Source of the DNA: Labilithrix sp.
Lineage (GTDB): Bacteria > Myxococcota_A > Polyangia > Polyangiales > Polyangiaceae
Assembly: GCA_019637105.1 (NCBI GenBank)
Contig: JAHBWF010000003.1
Location: 59,089-123,088, forward strand
Length of the DNA stretch: 64,000 nucleotides
Direction of reading: 5' to 3'
Of the stretch, positions 1-7,579 are shown piece by piece; position 1 is the first letter of the stretch; every line of letters begins with the position of its first letter. The notes under the pieces were generated by a model. That model saw nothing but the letters and a program-made list of their open reading frames with translations, was not told where the DNA came from and ran no database searches. The position numbers and the translations under genes are program-made.

Positions 1-1137
1 CTCCAGGGCCTCGTGAAGGCGGGGTACAAGGAGACCATCAAGAACATCGCGCGCAAGGCCGGCTACAAGCCGGAGAGCCCGGCGTTCTTCGAGATCCTCG
101 GCTGGAAGCAGAAGCAGGCCGCCGGCGGCCACCGGCAGGTCGGTCTGTCCAACCTCACGCTGCAGAAGCGCGAGCGCTTCGACGGCCTGTCCGAGGCGGA
201 GATCTGCGAGGCGATCGTCACGCAGAAGCTCTCGCACAAGGACGTCGTCGGCCGGCTGCCGAAGGACGTGGGGCTCACGCCGGCCATCATGGTGGCGCTG
301 CTCCCCTCGCTCTCCGACCGTGACCTCCGCATGCTGACGCCCACGCTCGAGGAGCTGGGGCTCATGACCGAGCCCGAGATCCGCCGGCGCTGGGAGAAGG
401 CGATCGCCGAGGCCACCGACCAGCGCGCGCTCAACATCGCGAAGAACGTCCGGAGCAAGGAGCTCCGGACGAAGCTCGAAGAGGCGAGCGACAACGCCGC
501 GAAGAAGGCCGTGGCGGAGGCGGCGGCCGAGCGGCCCGTCGACGTCATGTTCCTCATCGACAAGTCCGGCTCGATGGAAGGCGCGATCGACAAGTCGAAG
601 GAGGCGCTGTCGCGCATCCTCGCGGGCTTCCCCGCGGAGCACGTGCACATCGCGAGCTTCGACACGACCGGGACGGTCCTCAAGCCCAAGGCGCCCACCC
701 GCGCGGCCGTGCAGCACATGCTCGGCGGCATCAAGGCGGGAGGCGGCACCGTCCACGCCGCGGCGCTCCGCGCCCTCCACCAGGCGGGCGTGCGCGTCGC
801 GGCGACGCACGCGCTGATCGTCATCGTCGTCGGCGACGAAGCCGGCGAGGACGGCGGACAGCTCGCGCGCGCGTTCAAGGACTACGGCTACGACGTCGCG
901 GCGATCGCGATGCTCGTGAACGTCTCGACCACGCGCGGAACGACCGTCCAGTCGTGCGCGCGCGCGCTCGGCGTGCCGTACAGCGAAGTGCAGATCGACC
1001 AGTTCGAGGACCCCTACCAGGTGCCTCGCGTTCTCCGCGCGCTGCTCGAAGCCCCGAAGCTGGGGCCCGGCGTCGCCGCGCAGAGCGGCTGGCTCGAGCG
1101 CGTCCTCGCGACGCCGATCCTCACGCTGCCTTCGTAG
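1..1137 (+). CDS. VWA-domain protein, 5' end beyond the window
   Basis: The reading frame is open through base 1, so the protein is probably longer than the 374 residues counted from the GTG at 13. The C-terminal half is a von Willebrand factor A domain with a complete metal-binding MIDAS: D183-x-S185-x-S187 (IDKSGSM), T246 in GGGT and D275 in VGDE. The preceding 170 residues are helical and charged. The order helical region then VWA recalls Ro60/TROVE-type RNA-binding proteins, but no diagnostic TROVE residue can be named. It is the first of five co-directional genes, 31 bases before the next, that include JAMM, ubiquitin-like and E1 proteins; VWA domains often act as adaptors in such complexes. 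The VWA call is firm; the role is inferred. Confidence 0.85.
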   Translation, partial: LQGLVKAGYKETIKNIARKAGYKPESPAFFEILGWKQKQAAGGHRQVGLSNLTLQKRERFDGLSEAEICEAIVTQKLSHKDVVGRLPKDVGLTPAIMVALLPSLSDRDLRMLTPTLEELGLMTEPEIRRRWEKAIAEATDQRALNIAKNVRSKELRTKLEEASDNAAKKAVAEAAAERPVDVMFLIDKSGSMEGAIDKSKEALSRILAGFPAEHVHIASFDTTGTVLKPKAPTRAAVQHMLGGIKAGGGTVHAAALRALHQAGVRVAATHALIVIVVGDEAGEDGGQLARAFKDYGYDVAAIAMLVNVSTTRGTTVQSCARALGVPYSEVQIDQFEDPYQVPRVLRALLEAPKLGPGVAAQSGWLERVLATPILTLPS

Positions 1138-1168
1138 ACCACCACCCCAACCCCGAGGGCTCCGGTTC

Positions 1169-2188
1169 ATGGACTACACGAAGTTCCTCGGGAAGAAGGA
1201 AGAGGCCGTCCTCGCGTACCTCGGGGGTCCCTTCGCCTACGGCAGGGACCGCCGGCTCCGCGTGGGCGAGCCTCGGCCTTCGCTCGGCTTCCATCGGTTC
1301 GAGATCGAAGGCCGCGCGGCCCGCGCGATCGGCCCCGCGGAGTCGCCCGACACGGGCGGCCTCCCGCGCGTGCGCGGGCATCACGTGCGCGGTTGGATCA
1401 CGTGCGCGAGCGGCGCGAGCCCGGGACGCGCCGCGAGCCCGCGTCACGGCCGCCGCGAGGGCGACCCCGCGGCGCGGTCGCGCGTCGAGATCGTCCGGCT
1501 CCTGCCGGACGAGCAGCCGGCGCCGTTTTCGATCGTCCGCGCGCGTCGCTGGCACTCGGGCGATCTCGTCTTCGAGTCGCTCGACTTCGACGGCGAGGTC
1601 GAGGAGGCCGCGCGCCTCCGGCTCGAGAAGCTCGAGCCCCTCGGCGAGATGAAGGGCGTCCCCGCCTCGCTCCGCCTGGCGTACGGCGTGGCGCTCACGA
1701 CGGCGATCGCCGCTCGGATGGGCGTCGCGCTCTCCGTTCGTGAAGCGGCCGCGGCCGGGCCGCGCGTCGCCGACGAGGGCGAGGACGCGGCGCGCGCGTT
1801 CGTCGGCGCCCTCGCCGCCCGGCGCGCCGAGGACGCGGAGCAGGCGCGCTCGCGCGCCCTCGCCCTCGATCGGGGCGCGCGCGAGCCCGTCGCCGCGCGC
1901 CGCCGCGGCGCCCCGACGCTCGACGACGCGCACCTCCGCGCCGCGCTCGCGCTCGACGGCGTCGACGCCCGGCTGCTCTCGTCGCGCCAGCTCGGCGGCG
2001 GCAACCTCGAGGTCGCGTGGGAGTTCATGGGAGAGCGCTTCATCAGCGTGATCGACGCCCTCACGCTCCAGGTCTTCGACTCGGGCGTCTGCCTCGCCGG
2101 CGCCGACGAGCTCGTCACGCTCGACAGCCTGCCCGGCGTCATCCGCGAGGCGATCCAGACCGACGCGCTCGTCATCACGCGTCGCTGA
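1169..2188 (+). CDS. Unknown 339-aa protein of the ubiquitin-like cassette
   Basis: Not assignable to a family by eye. The ATG at 1169 lacks a clear Shine-Dalgarno. The N-terminal 170 residues include beta-rich stretches; residues about 190-250 are Ala/Arg-rich and probably a linker. The last about 70 residues form the best-looking domain (NLEVAWEFMGERFISVIDAL, then SGVCLAG and TLDSLPGVIREAI). There are only two cysteines, C79 and C308. C308, followed by Leu and then a helix-like TLDSLPGVIREAI, loosely recalls the segment after the catalytic Cys of E2 enzymes, but there is no HPN motif. It sits between the VWA gene and the JAMM gene, where related bacterial cassettes often encode an E2-like or partner protein. 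That role is a hypothesis. Confidence 0.7.
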   Translation: MDYTKFLGKKEEAVLAYLGGPFAYGRDRRLRVGEPRPSLGFHRFEIEGRAARAIGPAESPDTGGLPRVRGHHVRGWITCASGASPGRAASPRHGRREGDPAARSRVEIVRLLPDEQPAPFSIVRARRWHSGDLVFESLDFDGEVEEAARLRLEKLEPLGEMKGVPASLRLAYGVALTTAIAARMGVALSVREAAAAGPRVADEGEDAARAFVGALAARRAEDAEQARSRALALDRGAREPVAARRRGAPTLDDAHLRAALALDGVDARLLSSRQLGGGNLEVAWEFMGERFISVIDALTLQVFDSGVCLAGADELVTLDSLPGVIREAIQTDALVITRR

Positions 2189-2318
2189 GGGCCGACCCCG
2201 GGGAGCGCCGCGTCGGGACGGCCGGCGCGACGATCGCGCGCGGTCCCCCTGGACAGCGCGCGTCCCGATGACGAGGTTCTCGCGACTGCGCGCTCGAGCG
2301 CGTCGCGCGGAGGCGACC

Positions 2319-2774
2319 ATGGGATCTCACCTGCGCGAAGTCTTCTTCCTCGTCGGCGAAGGCGACGTCGTCCTCTGGTCGGACGCGTCGGAGAGCCCGG
2401 TGCGCCTGCCCGACACGCGAGCGCGCTGGGAGGCGATCTGGTCGCGCCGCGAGCGGATCGTCGAGATCGCGCACTCGCATCCGATCGGCCCGATCGCGTT
2501 CTCGCGCGAGGACGAGACGACGATGCGCGCGCTCGTGACGGCGCTCGGTCGGCCGGTGCTCTTCTCGGTGGTCGCGCCGGACGGGATGATCCGCCGCGTC
2601 GAGCCGGTCGACGAGCCCGGCGCCGGTGAAGATCGGCGCGCTCGGCTCGTCGAAGACGAGCCCTGGTGGACGCGCCTCCTCCGGCTCGCGTCGGGGATGC
2701 AGGAGACGTCACGGACCACGGACCTCGCTCGCGCGGTGGCGGCGCCGAGCGAGATCGCAACGAAGGAGCAATGA
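2319..2774 (+). CDS. JAMM/JAB-family metalloprotease (Mov34/MPN-like)
   Basis: A 151-residue protein with the JAMM zinc motif H52-S-H54-P55-x6-S62-x2-D65 and an early Glu (E7) where the family places its catalytic acid. JAMM proteases remove ubiquitin-like proteins from targets or trim their C-terminal tails. The ATG at 2319 is preferred over an upstream start at 2268 because GGAGG lies five bases before it. The stop is nearly fused to the next gene: TGA at 2772-2774, with ATG codons at 2771 and 2777, indicating translational coupling. The next two genes encode the ubiquitin-like protein and the E1, the usual JAB partners in bacterial ubiquitin-like operons. The last about 45 residues look disordered. 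Confidence 0.88.
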   Translation: MGSHLREVFFLVGEGDVVLWSDASESPVRLPDTRARWEAIWSRRERIVEIAHSHPIGPIAFSREDETTMRALVTALGRPVLFSVVAPDGMIRRVEPVDEPGAGEDRRARLVEDEPWWTRLLRLASGMQETSRTTDLARAVAAPSEIATKEQ

Positions 2775-2776
2775 AC

Positions 2777-3025
2777 ATGGCAGTCCTCAACATCACCTAC
2801 AACGGTCTGTCCGCCGACTACCCGCTGGACGTCGACCGCGCGCTGAGCGACCGCGACGTCCGTCGCATCGCCGTCGAGGTCGTCCGCTCGGGCGGCCTGC
2901 GCGGCCTGGCCGCGGCGAACCTCGGCGATCGCGCGTTCGACGACTACGTCGTCGACCGGTTCCACACGCCGCAGGGCGAGCGTCGCATCTACCTGCGCCC
3001 GAAGGTCCCCTTCGGCTGCTCGTAA
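2777..3025 (+). CDS. Small ubiquitin-like (beta-grasp) protein, candidate modifier
   Basis: An 82-residue protein. The pattern fits a beta-grasp start: strand AVLNITYNG, turn, strand SADYPLDV, then helix SDRDVRRIAVEVVRSG, then later strands ending YLRPKVPFGCS. It resembles in size and layout the prokaryotic ubiquitin-like proteins of PRTRC-type cassettes (Prok_Ub), though the assignment is by pattern and context. AAGGAG at 2763-2768 is eight bases from the ATG at 2777, so that start is preferred to the ATG at 2771. The C-terminus is Gly-Cys-Ser rather than Gly-Gly, so maturation would need removal of two residues by the adjacent JAMM protease, or the tail works differently. It lies between JAMM and E1 genes. 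Confidence 0.72.
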   Translation: MAVLNITYNGLSADYPLDVDRALSDRDVRRIAVEVVRSGGLRGLAAANLGDRAFDDYVVDRFHTPQGERRIYLRPKVPFGCS

Positions 3026-3100
3026 CCACGAAGGCGTGGAGGGCGTACCTTCGCCCTCCCCCTTCCTCCTCCTCTCACCGTCGTCCCTCGAGGTGCCTTG

Positions 3101-3682
3101 ATGAAGCGTGTCGTCTTCTGTGGCGTGGGCGCGCTCGGGTCGAACGCGGTCGTCGCGTGCCGAAACCTCGACGCCGCGCTCGTCCTGATCGACTTCGACC
3201 GCGTCGAGTCGAAAAACTGCCTCTCGCAGGCCTTCGTCAAGCCGTCGGTCGGGAAGAACAAGGCCGACGCGTTGAAGCTCCAGCTTTCGAACTTCTGGGG
3301 CGTCAAGGCGGAGGCGTTCGGCGTCCGCGTCGACGAGTCCAACGTCGCGACGCTCTGCGGATCGGCGGACCTCGTCGTCGACGCGTTCGACAACGCGAAG
3401 AGCCGCCGGCTGCTCTCGGCCTGGGCGGAGAGCGCCGGCAAGCCGCTCGTCCACGCCGCGGTCTCGGCGGACGGGACGTTCGGCCTCGTCCGCTGGGACG
3501 CGCGCTTCGTCGCCGACGAGGAGCCCGCGGCGGGGGCGGCGACCTGCGAGGGCGGCGAGCACCTCCCGCTGCTCGCCGTCGTCGCCGCGACGCTCGCGCG
3601 CGCCGTGCAGGACTTCGTCGCGCGCGGCGTGCGTCGCGACGCCATGATCGCCCTCTCGGGCGTGACCACCACCTCGGAGTAG
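3101..3682 (+). CDS. E1/ThiF-like adenylating enzyme
   Basis: A 193-residue Rossmann-type E1 domain. It has the nucleotide loop G8-V-G-A-L-G-S14, the acidic strand end D31-F-D33 followed by N39 (DRVESKN), the GKNKA motif at 51-55 that contacts ATP, and D94-x-x-D97-N98. This family adenylates the C-terminus of a ubiquitin-like protein. C149, in a CEGG segment, is the obvious candidate for a thioester cysteine; no paired CxxC zinc motifs were seen, and the protein is shorter than ThiF or MoeB (about 250 residues). The ATG at 3101 is used rather than the TTG at 3098. It is the last gene of the cassette, 75 bases after the ubiquitin-like gene. Confidence 0.88.
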   Translation: MKRVVFCGVGALGSNAVVACRNLDAALVLIDFDRVESKNCLSQAFVKPSVGKNKADALKLQLSNFWGVKAEAFGVRVDESNVATLCGSADLVVDAFDNAKSRRLLSAWAESAGKPLVHAAVSADGTFGLVRWDARFVADEEPAAGAATCEGGEHLPLLAVVAATLARAVQDFVARGVRRDAMIALSGVTTTSE

Positions 3683-3821
3683 CGGGGCGCCCGGCCGCCC
3701 CGCCGCTTCGACGGCGGCGCGCGGCTCCGGTGTGGGACGGTCCCCTCCGCCTCCTCGCGCCGCCGCTCCTCCGGCCGACCTTTCGAGGCCGGTCCCCCGT
3801 CCCGTCGCCCCGCCCGAGGAG

Positions 3822-3870
3822 CCCCTAAAGAGACCCCTAAAGAGACCCCCTAAAGAGACCCCTAAAGAAA
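3822..3870. repeat. Four tandem copies of a 12-13 bp unit, CCCCTAAAGAGA
   Basis: Copies start at 3822, 3834, 3846 (one extra C) and 3859 (last copy ends AAA). They lie in the 295-base space between the E1 gene and the FHA-GGDEF gene, about 110 bases before the latter. The AT content is unusual for its surroundings. A weak open frame (3732-3944) runs through it but is Pro/Lys-rich and not convincing. Function unknown; a multi-site operator or a simple slippage product are both possible. Confidence 0.85.
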
Positions 3871-3977
3871 CCAAGAGCGGCGCGAACTACACGCAAAAGC
3901 GAGCCCGTGTAGCATCTCCGTGCCGGGCCCCCGGGATCCCTTGACCGTGTCGTGAAACCTCGGCAACCTTAGAGGCT

Positions 3978-4925
3978 ATGGCAAGTGATCCCCCTTACCG
4001 GGCGCGGCCGAGCATCCCGGCTGACGAAGGGGAAGCCACACGTATCACGAGCCTGTCGAGCCTCGAGTCCGAGCTCCGAGCGCGACGCCAGCAGGTCGCC
4101 GCGTACCTCGTCGTCCTTCAGGGGACCAACGTCGGCGAGATGCACAAGATCGACGGCCCCGAGGTGGTCATCGGGCGCGCCGTCAGCGCGACGGTTCGCC
4201 TGAACGACGACGGCATCTCCCGCCGGCACTGCCGCGTGCTCTCGATCGGCGGGCAGGTCATCATCGAGGACCTCGGCAGCGCGAACGGCACGCTCGTCAA
4301 CGGCGAGATGGTGCAGCAGCACGCGCTCAAGGAGGGCGACAAGATCCGCCTCGGCGCGACGACGACCCTCAAGTTCACGTACCAGGACAAGCTCGACGAG
4401 AGCTTCCAGCAGCAGATGATCGACGCCGCCCTGCGGGACGGCCTGACGCGCACGTACAACAAGAAATTCTTCCAGGATCGCCTCGAGACCGAGTTCGCCT
4501 ACGCGAAGCGTCACAAGACGATGCTCTCGCTGGTCATGTTCGACGTCGACTACTTCAAGCGCGTCAACGACAACTACGGCCACCTCGCCGGCGACGCCGT
4601 GCTCGTCCACCTGGCGCGCATCACGCAGGCGACCATCCGCACCGAGGACGTGCTCGCGCGCTATGGCGGCGAGGAGTTCGCCGTCATCTGCCGCGGCATC
4701 GCCCTCTTGAACGCGGGCGTCCTCGGCGAGCGCCTCCGCGCGCGCGTGGAGCAGGAGAACTTCGACTACCAGGGGACGCGCCTGCCCGTGACGATCAGCG
4801 TCGGCGTCGCCGCGCTGCCGGAGGCGAACGTCGCGCTGGCGTCCGAGCTCGTCCGCGACGCCGACAGCGCGCTCTACGAGGCGAAGCGCTCCGGCCGCAA
4901 CCGCGTCTGCCTGAACGGCCTCTGA
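3978..4925 (+). CDS. FHA-GGDEF diguanylate cyclase
   Basis: A 315-residue cytoplasmic protein. An FHA domain at about residues 42-125 (IGRAVSATVRL, SRRHC, GSANGT) should bind phosphothreonine. A GGDEF domain follows at about 145-312 with active-site G230-GEEF and an intact product-inhibition I-site R221-T-E-D224 five residues upstream. It should make c-di-GMP from two GTP, with feedback inhibition. The FHA domain suggests that Ser/Thr kinase signalling controls output, which fits a genome rich in such kinases. It converges with an EAL gene 47 bases downstream, so synthesis and breakdown of c-di-GMP are encoded tail to tail. Confidence 0.95.
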   Translation: MASDPPYRARPSIPADEGEATRITSLSSLESELRARRQQVAAYLVVLQGTNVGEMHKIDGPEVVIGRAVSATVRLNDDGISRRHCRVLSIGGQVIIEDLGSANGTLVNGEMVQQHALKEGDKIRLGATTTLKFTYQDKLDESFQQQMIDAALRDGLTRTYNKKFFQDRLETEFAYAKRHKTMLSLVMFDVDYFKRVNDNYGHLAGDAVLVHLARITQATIRTEDVLARYGGEEFAVICRGIALLNAGVLGERLRARVEQENFDYQGTRLPVTISVGVAALPEANVALASELVRDADSALYEAKRSGRNRVCLNGL

Positions 4926-4972
4926 CGCAAACGCGGACGTCCGGCCCCGGGCGCCAGGACGAGCGCCCTCGC

Positions 4973-5800
4973 TCAGCGGCGGCCGCGGAGCGAGAGCGGC
5001 GGCTCCTTCGGCGCGCCGCGGACCGTCGTTCGCTCGGCCTTGCGGCCGGGGGCGGTCGGCCACGAGACGGGCGGCGGCGGCAACGCCGGACGCGCCAGGA
5101 GGTACCCCTGGCCGAAGCGCGCGCCTGCCTCTTGAACCGCCTCGAGCTCCTCGGCCGTCTCGATGCCCTCGGCGACGACCATCGCGTCGAGCTCGCGGCA
5201 GAGGACGACGATCGCCGAGACGAGCTTGAACATCCGCGTGCCGCTGCGGAGCCCGGCGACGAGGTCGCGATCGAGCTTCACGATCCGCGGGTGGAGGTCC
5301 GCGATGTAGCGCAGGTTCGAGTAGCCCGCGCCGAGGTCGTCGACGACGAGGTAGACGCCCCGCCCGCGGACCTCGCTGAGGATGCTCTGGCAGAGGCGGA
5401 AGTGCGAGAGCGGGACGCCCTCGGTGATCTCCAGGTAGACGTCCTCGGTGTGCCGGAAGATCGGATCGTCGGGCTGGACGACGAACTTGTCGTTCAGCTC
5501 CGCGGGGTGGATGTTCAAAAAGAGCGGGTGCGTCGGGCAACCCGCGATCGCGAGCTCGCGGATGATGCGGCCCAGCTCGCCCGTGCAGGAGTGCTGGACC
5601 GCAGCGGCGAAGAGGCTCATCGGGCTCTCGAAGTCGGGCGACTTGGAGCGGACGAGCGCCTCGTACGCGAAGATCTTCTTCGTCTTGAGGTCGACGACCG
5701 GCTGGTAAACGACCTTCAGGGCGCGCGTGTCGAGCAGCCGACGGATCGCCACGGTCGTGCGACGTGGCTCGGCGGCGGCAGCGGCGGCGACGCGACTCAC
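4973..5800 (-). CDS. EAL-domain c-di-GMP phosphodiesterase
   Basis: A 275-residue protein that is essentially one EAL domain (about 18-245) with no sensor domain. The catalytic set looks complete: E47-A-L-V-R, the Asn of FLNIHP, the Glu of YLEITE, VDDLGAGYS, the Lys of IVKLD, AEGIET and the Gln of FGQGYLLARP. It should hydrolyse c-di-GMP to pGpG. No membrane segment or signal peptide is present, and the C-terminal 30 residues are Pro/Arg-rich. It converges with the FHA-GGDEF gene, suggesting a matched synthesis/degradation pair, though each has its own promoter. Confidence 0.94.
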   Translation of the reverse strand: MSRVAAAAAAEPRRTTVAIRRLLDTRALKVVYQPVVDLKTKKIFAYEALVRSKSPDFESPMSLFAAAVQHSCTGELGRIIRELAIAGCPTHPLFLNIHPAELNDKFVVQPDDPIFRHTEDVYLEITEGVPLSHFRLCQSILSEVRGRGVYLVVDDLGAGYSNLRYIADLHPRIVKLDRDLVAGLRSGTRMFKLVSAIVVLCRELDAMVVAEGIETAEELEAVQEAGARFGQGYLLARPALPPPPVSWPTAPGRKAERTTVRGAPKEPPLSLRGRR

Positions 5801-5845
5801 GATCGAATCATCATAGAGGAGTGTGCGGCGCCGTCGACAGCTCGT

Positions 5846-6628
5846 TCACGCGGGGAGCGTTTCTGCGAGCCGCCCTCGGCGGAAGACCCACATCTGCCCC
5901 GGCAACCCGATCGTCCAGTCCTCGTCGCGCGTCAGCGGCGCGGTCGCGATGACGGCGACGCGATCGCGCGGCGTCGTCACGGTCGCGAAGTCGACCTCGA
6001 GGTCGTCGTCGGCGAGCGTCGCCTTCGCGAACGGCGCCTTGCGGATGATGTAACAGAGCTTCGTCGCGCATCGGGCGAAGAGCTGCGAGCCGTCCCCGAG
6101 GAGGAAGTTGAACGTGCCGCGGTCGCCGATCTCCCGCCCCGCCCGCGCCACGGCGCGCGCAAGCGCCGACGGCTCCGGGTAGCCCTTCGGGAAGGCCCGC
6201 TCGAGCCGGTTCATCAGCGCGCAGAACGCGTACTCGCTGTCGGTCGTGCCGATGGGCCGGAACCGGCCGGGCTCGAGCCGCTGCTTGATCCCGCGCACGG
6301 TCCCGTTGTGCGCGAACGTGAAATGCCTCCCCCACAGCTCTCGGACGAACGGGTGCGTGTTGGCGAGGTTCACCGGGCCGCGCGTACGCTTCCGCACGTG
6401 CGCGATCGCGAGCAGCGTCTTGATGGGGTTGTTGCGGACGTACGCGGCGAGCGAGGAGTTGGCCGCCGCGGCCGGCTCGAGGAACGTCCTCACGGAGCGC
6501 CCTTCGTACAGCGCCAGACCCCAGCCGTCGGCGTGAGGCCCTCGCGCTCCGCCTCGGAGCGCCAAGCCCGAGAACGAGAAGACGATGTCCGTCGGTACAT
6601 TGCACTCCATACCGAGGAGCTCGCACAT
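5846..6628 (-). CDS. Class II glutamine amidotransferase (YafJ-like)
   Basis: A 260-residue N-terminal-nucleophile amidotransferase. It starts Met-Cys-Glu-Leu-Leu-Gly, placing the catalytic Cys at position 2 as in the family; the initiator Met must be removed. Further family features are PHADGWGLALY, the AHVRKRTRGPVNLANTHPF segment that binds glutamine, FAHNGTV and a GTTDSEYAF motif. These enzymes release ammonia from glutamine, but the acceptor for stand-alone YafJ-type proteins is not established. It lies 46 bases from the EAL gene and 37 bases from the esterase gene, all on the minus strand. No Shine-Dalgarno is obvious, but Cys2 fixes the start. Confidence 0.9.
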   Translation of the reverse strand: MCELLGMECNVPTDIVFSFSGLALRGGARGPHADGWGLALYEGRSVRTFLEPAAAANSSLAAYVRNNPIKTLLAIAHVRKRTRGPVNLANTHPFVRELWGRHFTFAHNGTVRGIKQRLEPGRFRPIGTTDSEYAFCALMNRLERAFPKGYPEPSALARAVARAGREIGDRGTFNFLLGDGSQLFARCATKLCYIIRKAPFAKATLADDDLEVDFATVTTPRDRVAVIATAPLTRDEDWTIGLPGQMWVFRRGRLAETLPA

Positions 6629-6665
6629 GGATGGCGAACGAGCGTAGACGGGGTCACGAGCTCGA

Positions 6666-7427
6666 TCAAGCCAGTGCGCGGAGCCACGCGCTCAGGCGCT
6701 CCATCGTCGCCGGAGGGATCGTGTGCGGTCCGGCGAACGGATCGAAGGTGACGTCGAACCCGGCGCTCACGAGGGCGTCGCGGAGGCGCTCGGCGCTCGC
6801 GAACGGCAGGATCGCGTCGCTCCGGCCGTGGCTCTGGAACACGGGCATCGGCCGACCGTCGGCCGCTCGGCGCGCGCTCATCCGCGGCGTCCACTCGCGC
6901 TCGGCGAGGAGCGTCCCCGAGAGGACGACGAGACCGGCGACGCGTCGCTCGGGCTGCCTCAGCGCGACGTCGACGGCGAGCATCGAGCCCTGCGAGAAGC
7001 CGCCGAGGACGAGGCGATCGGTCGGGACCTCCTTCGCGAGCGCGTCGAGCATCTCGCCGAACGCCGCGCGCGCTTCGGCGAGCCCCTCGGGGACGTCGCC
7101 CGACAGATCGCGCGCCTGCCCCGTCGCGAGGGCGAGCTCGAGCCGCGTGAAATCGATCAGCCACCACGCCCGCGCGTCTCCGAAGGCGGCCTGCCCGGTG
7201 AGGTCCCGGAGACCGTGGAGCGCCTCGGGGAAGACCATCACGGTCCCCGGCGGGACGTCGAGCGCGCCCGCCAGGCCGACGAGATCGTCGCCGGGCGCCC
7301 CGAAGCCGTGGGCGAGGACGAGGACCATCGGCGCGGTCGCCCCCCGATTGTCGCCCTGATTTTCGGAGGTTGGGCCGGGCTTCACCACCCGACGGACCTG
7401 GAGCGGACCGAGCTTCTGCTTCTGCAT
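6666..7427 (-). CDS. Alpha/beta hydrolase, phospholipase/carboxylesterase type
   Basis: A 253-residue serine hydrolase of the carboxylesterase/thioesterase (YpfH-like) group. Visible elements are the oxyanion segment LAHGFGAPGDD, the nucleophile motif GFSQGS, the acid in QSHGRSDAILP and the His in FAGPHTIPP. There is no signal peptide, so it probably acts in the cytoplasm on short acyl esters. The first about 33 residues are poorly conserved in style and the true start could be the internal Met at APMVLVLAHG. It is followed on the same strand by the amidotransferase gene. Confidence 0.88.
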   Translation of the reverse strand: MQKQKLGPLQVRRVVKPGPTSENQGDNRGATAPMVLVLAHGFGAPGDDLVGLAGALDVPPGTVMVFPEALHGLRDLTGQAAFGDARAWWLIDFTRLELALATGQARDLSGDVPEGLAEARAAFGEMLDALAKEVPTDRLVLGGFSQGSMLAVDVALRQPERRVAGLVVLSGTLLAEREWTPRMSARRAADGRPMPVFQSHGRSDAILPFASAERLRDALVSAGFDVTFDPFAGPHTIPPATMERLSAWLRALA

Positions 7428-7579
7428 GGAGACGGCATCCTACTCGGCGCCCGAGCCGCCGGCGGTCCATGACGGTCCATGACACGGAAGCCATGGTGGA
7501 TCGTGCGTCCATCTCTTTGAAAACTTACACGTTTCGGTTGCTCGTGGGGGAAGCCGAGGCGTACACTTCTCCCACGGCC

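Noticed and set aside
2268-2318. Upstream start for the JAMM protein
   Set aside because: The extra 17 residues are Arg/Ala-rich, whereas GGAGG lies at proper spacing before the ATG at 2319.
3822-3870. Telomere-like CCCTAAA units
   Set aside because: The resemblance to plant telomere repeats is coincidental; the unit is 12 bases, has four copies and lies within an ordinary bacterial gene cluster.
3732-3944. Small plus-strand frame containing the CCCCTAAAGAGA repeats
   Set aside because: Pro/Lys-rich chance product with no ribosome site and no family resemblance.
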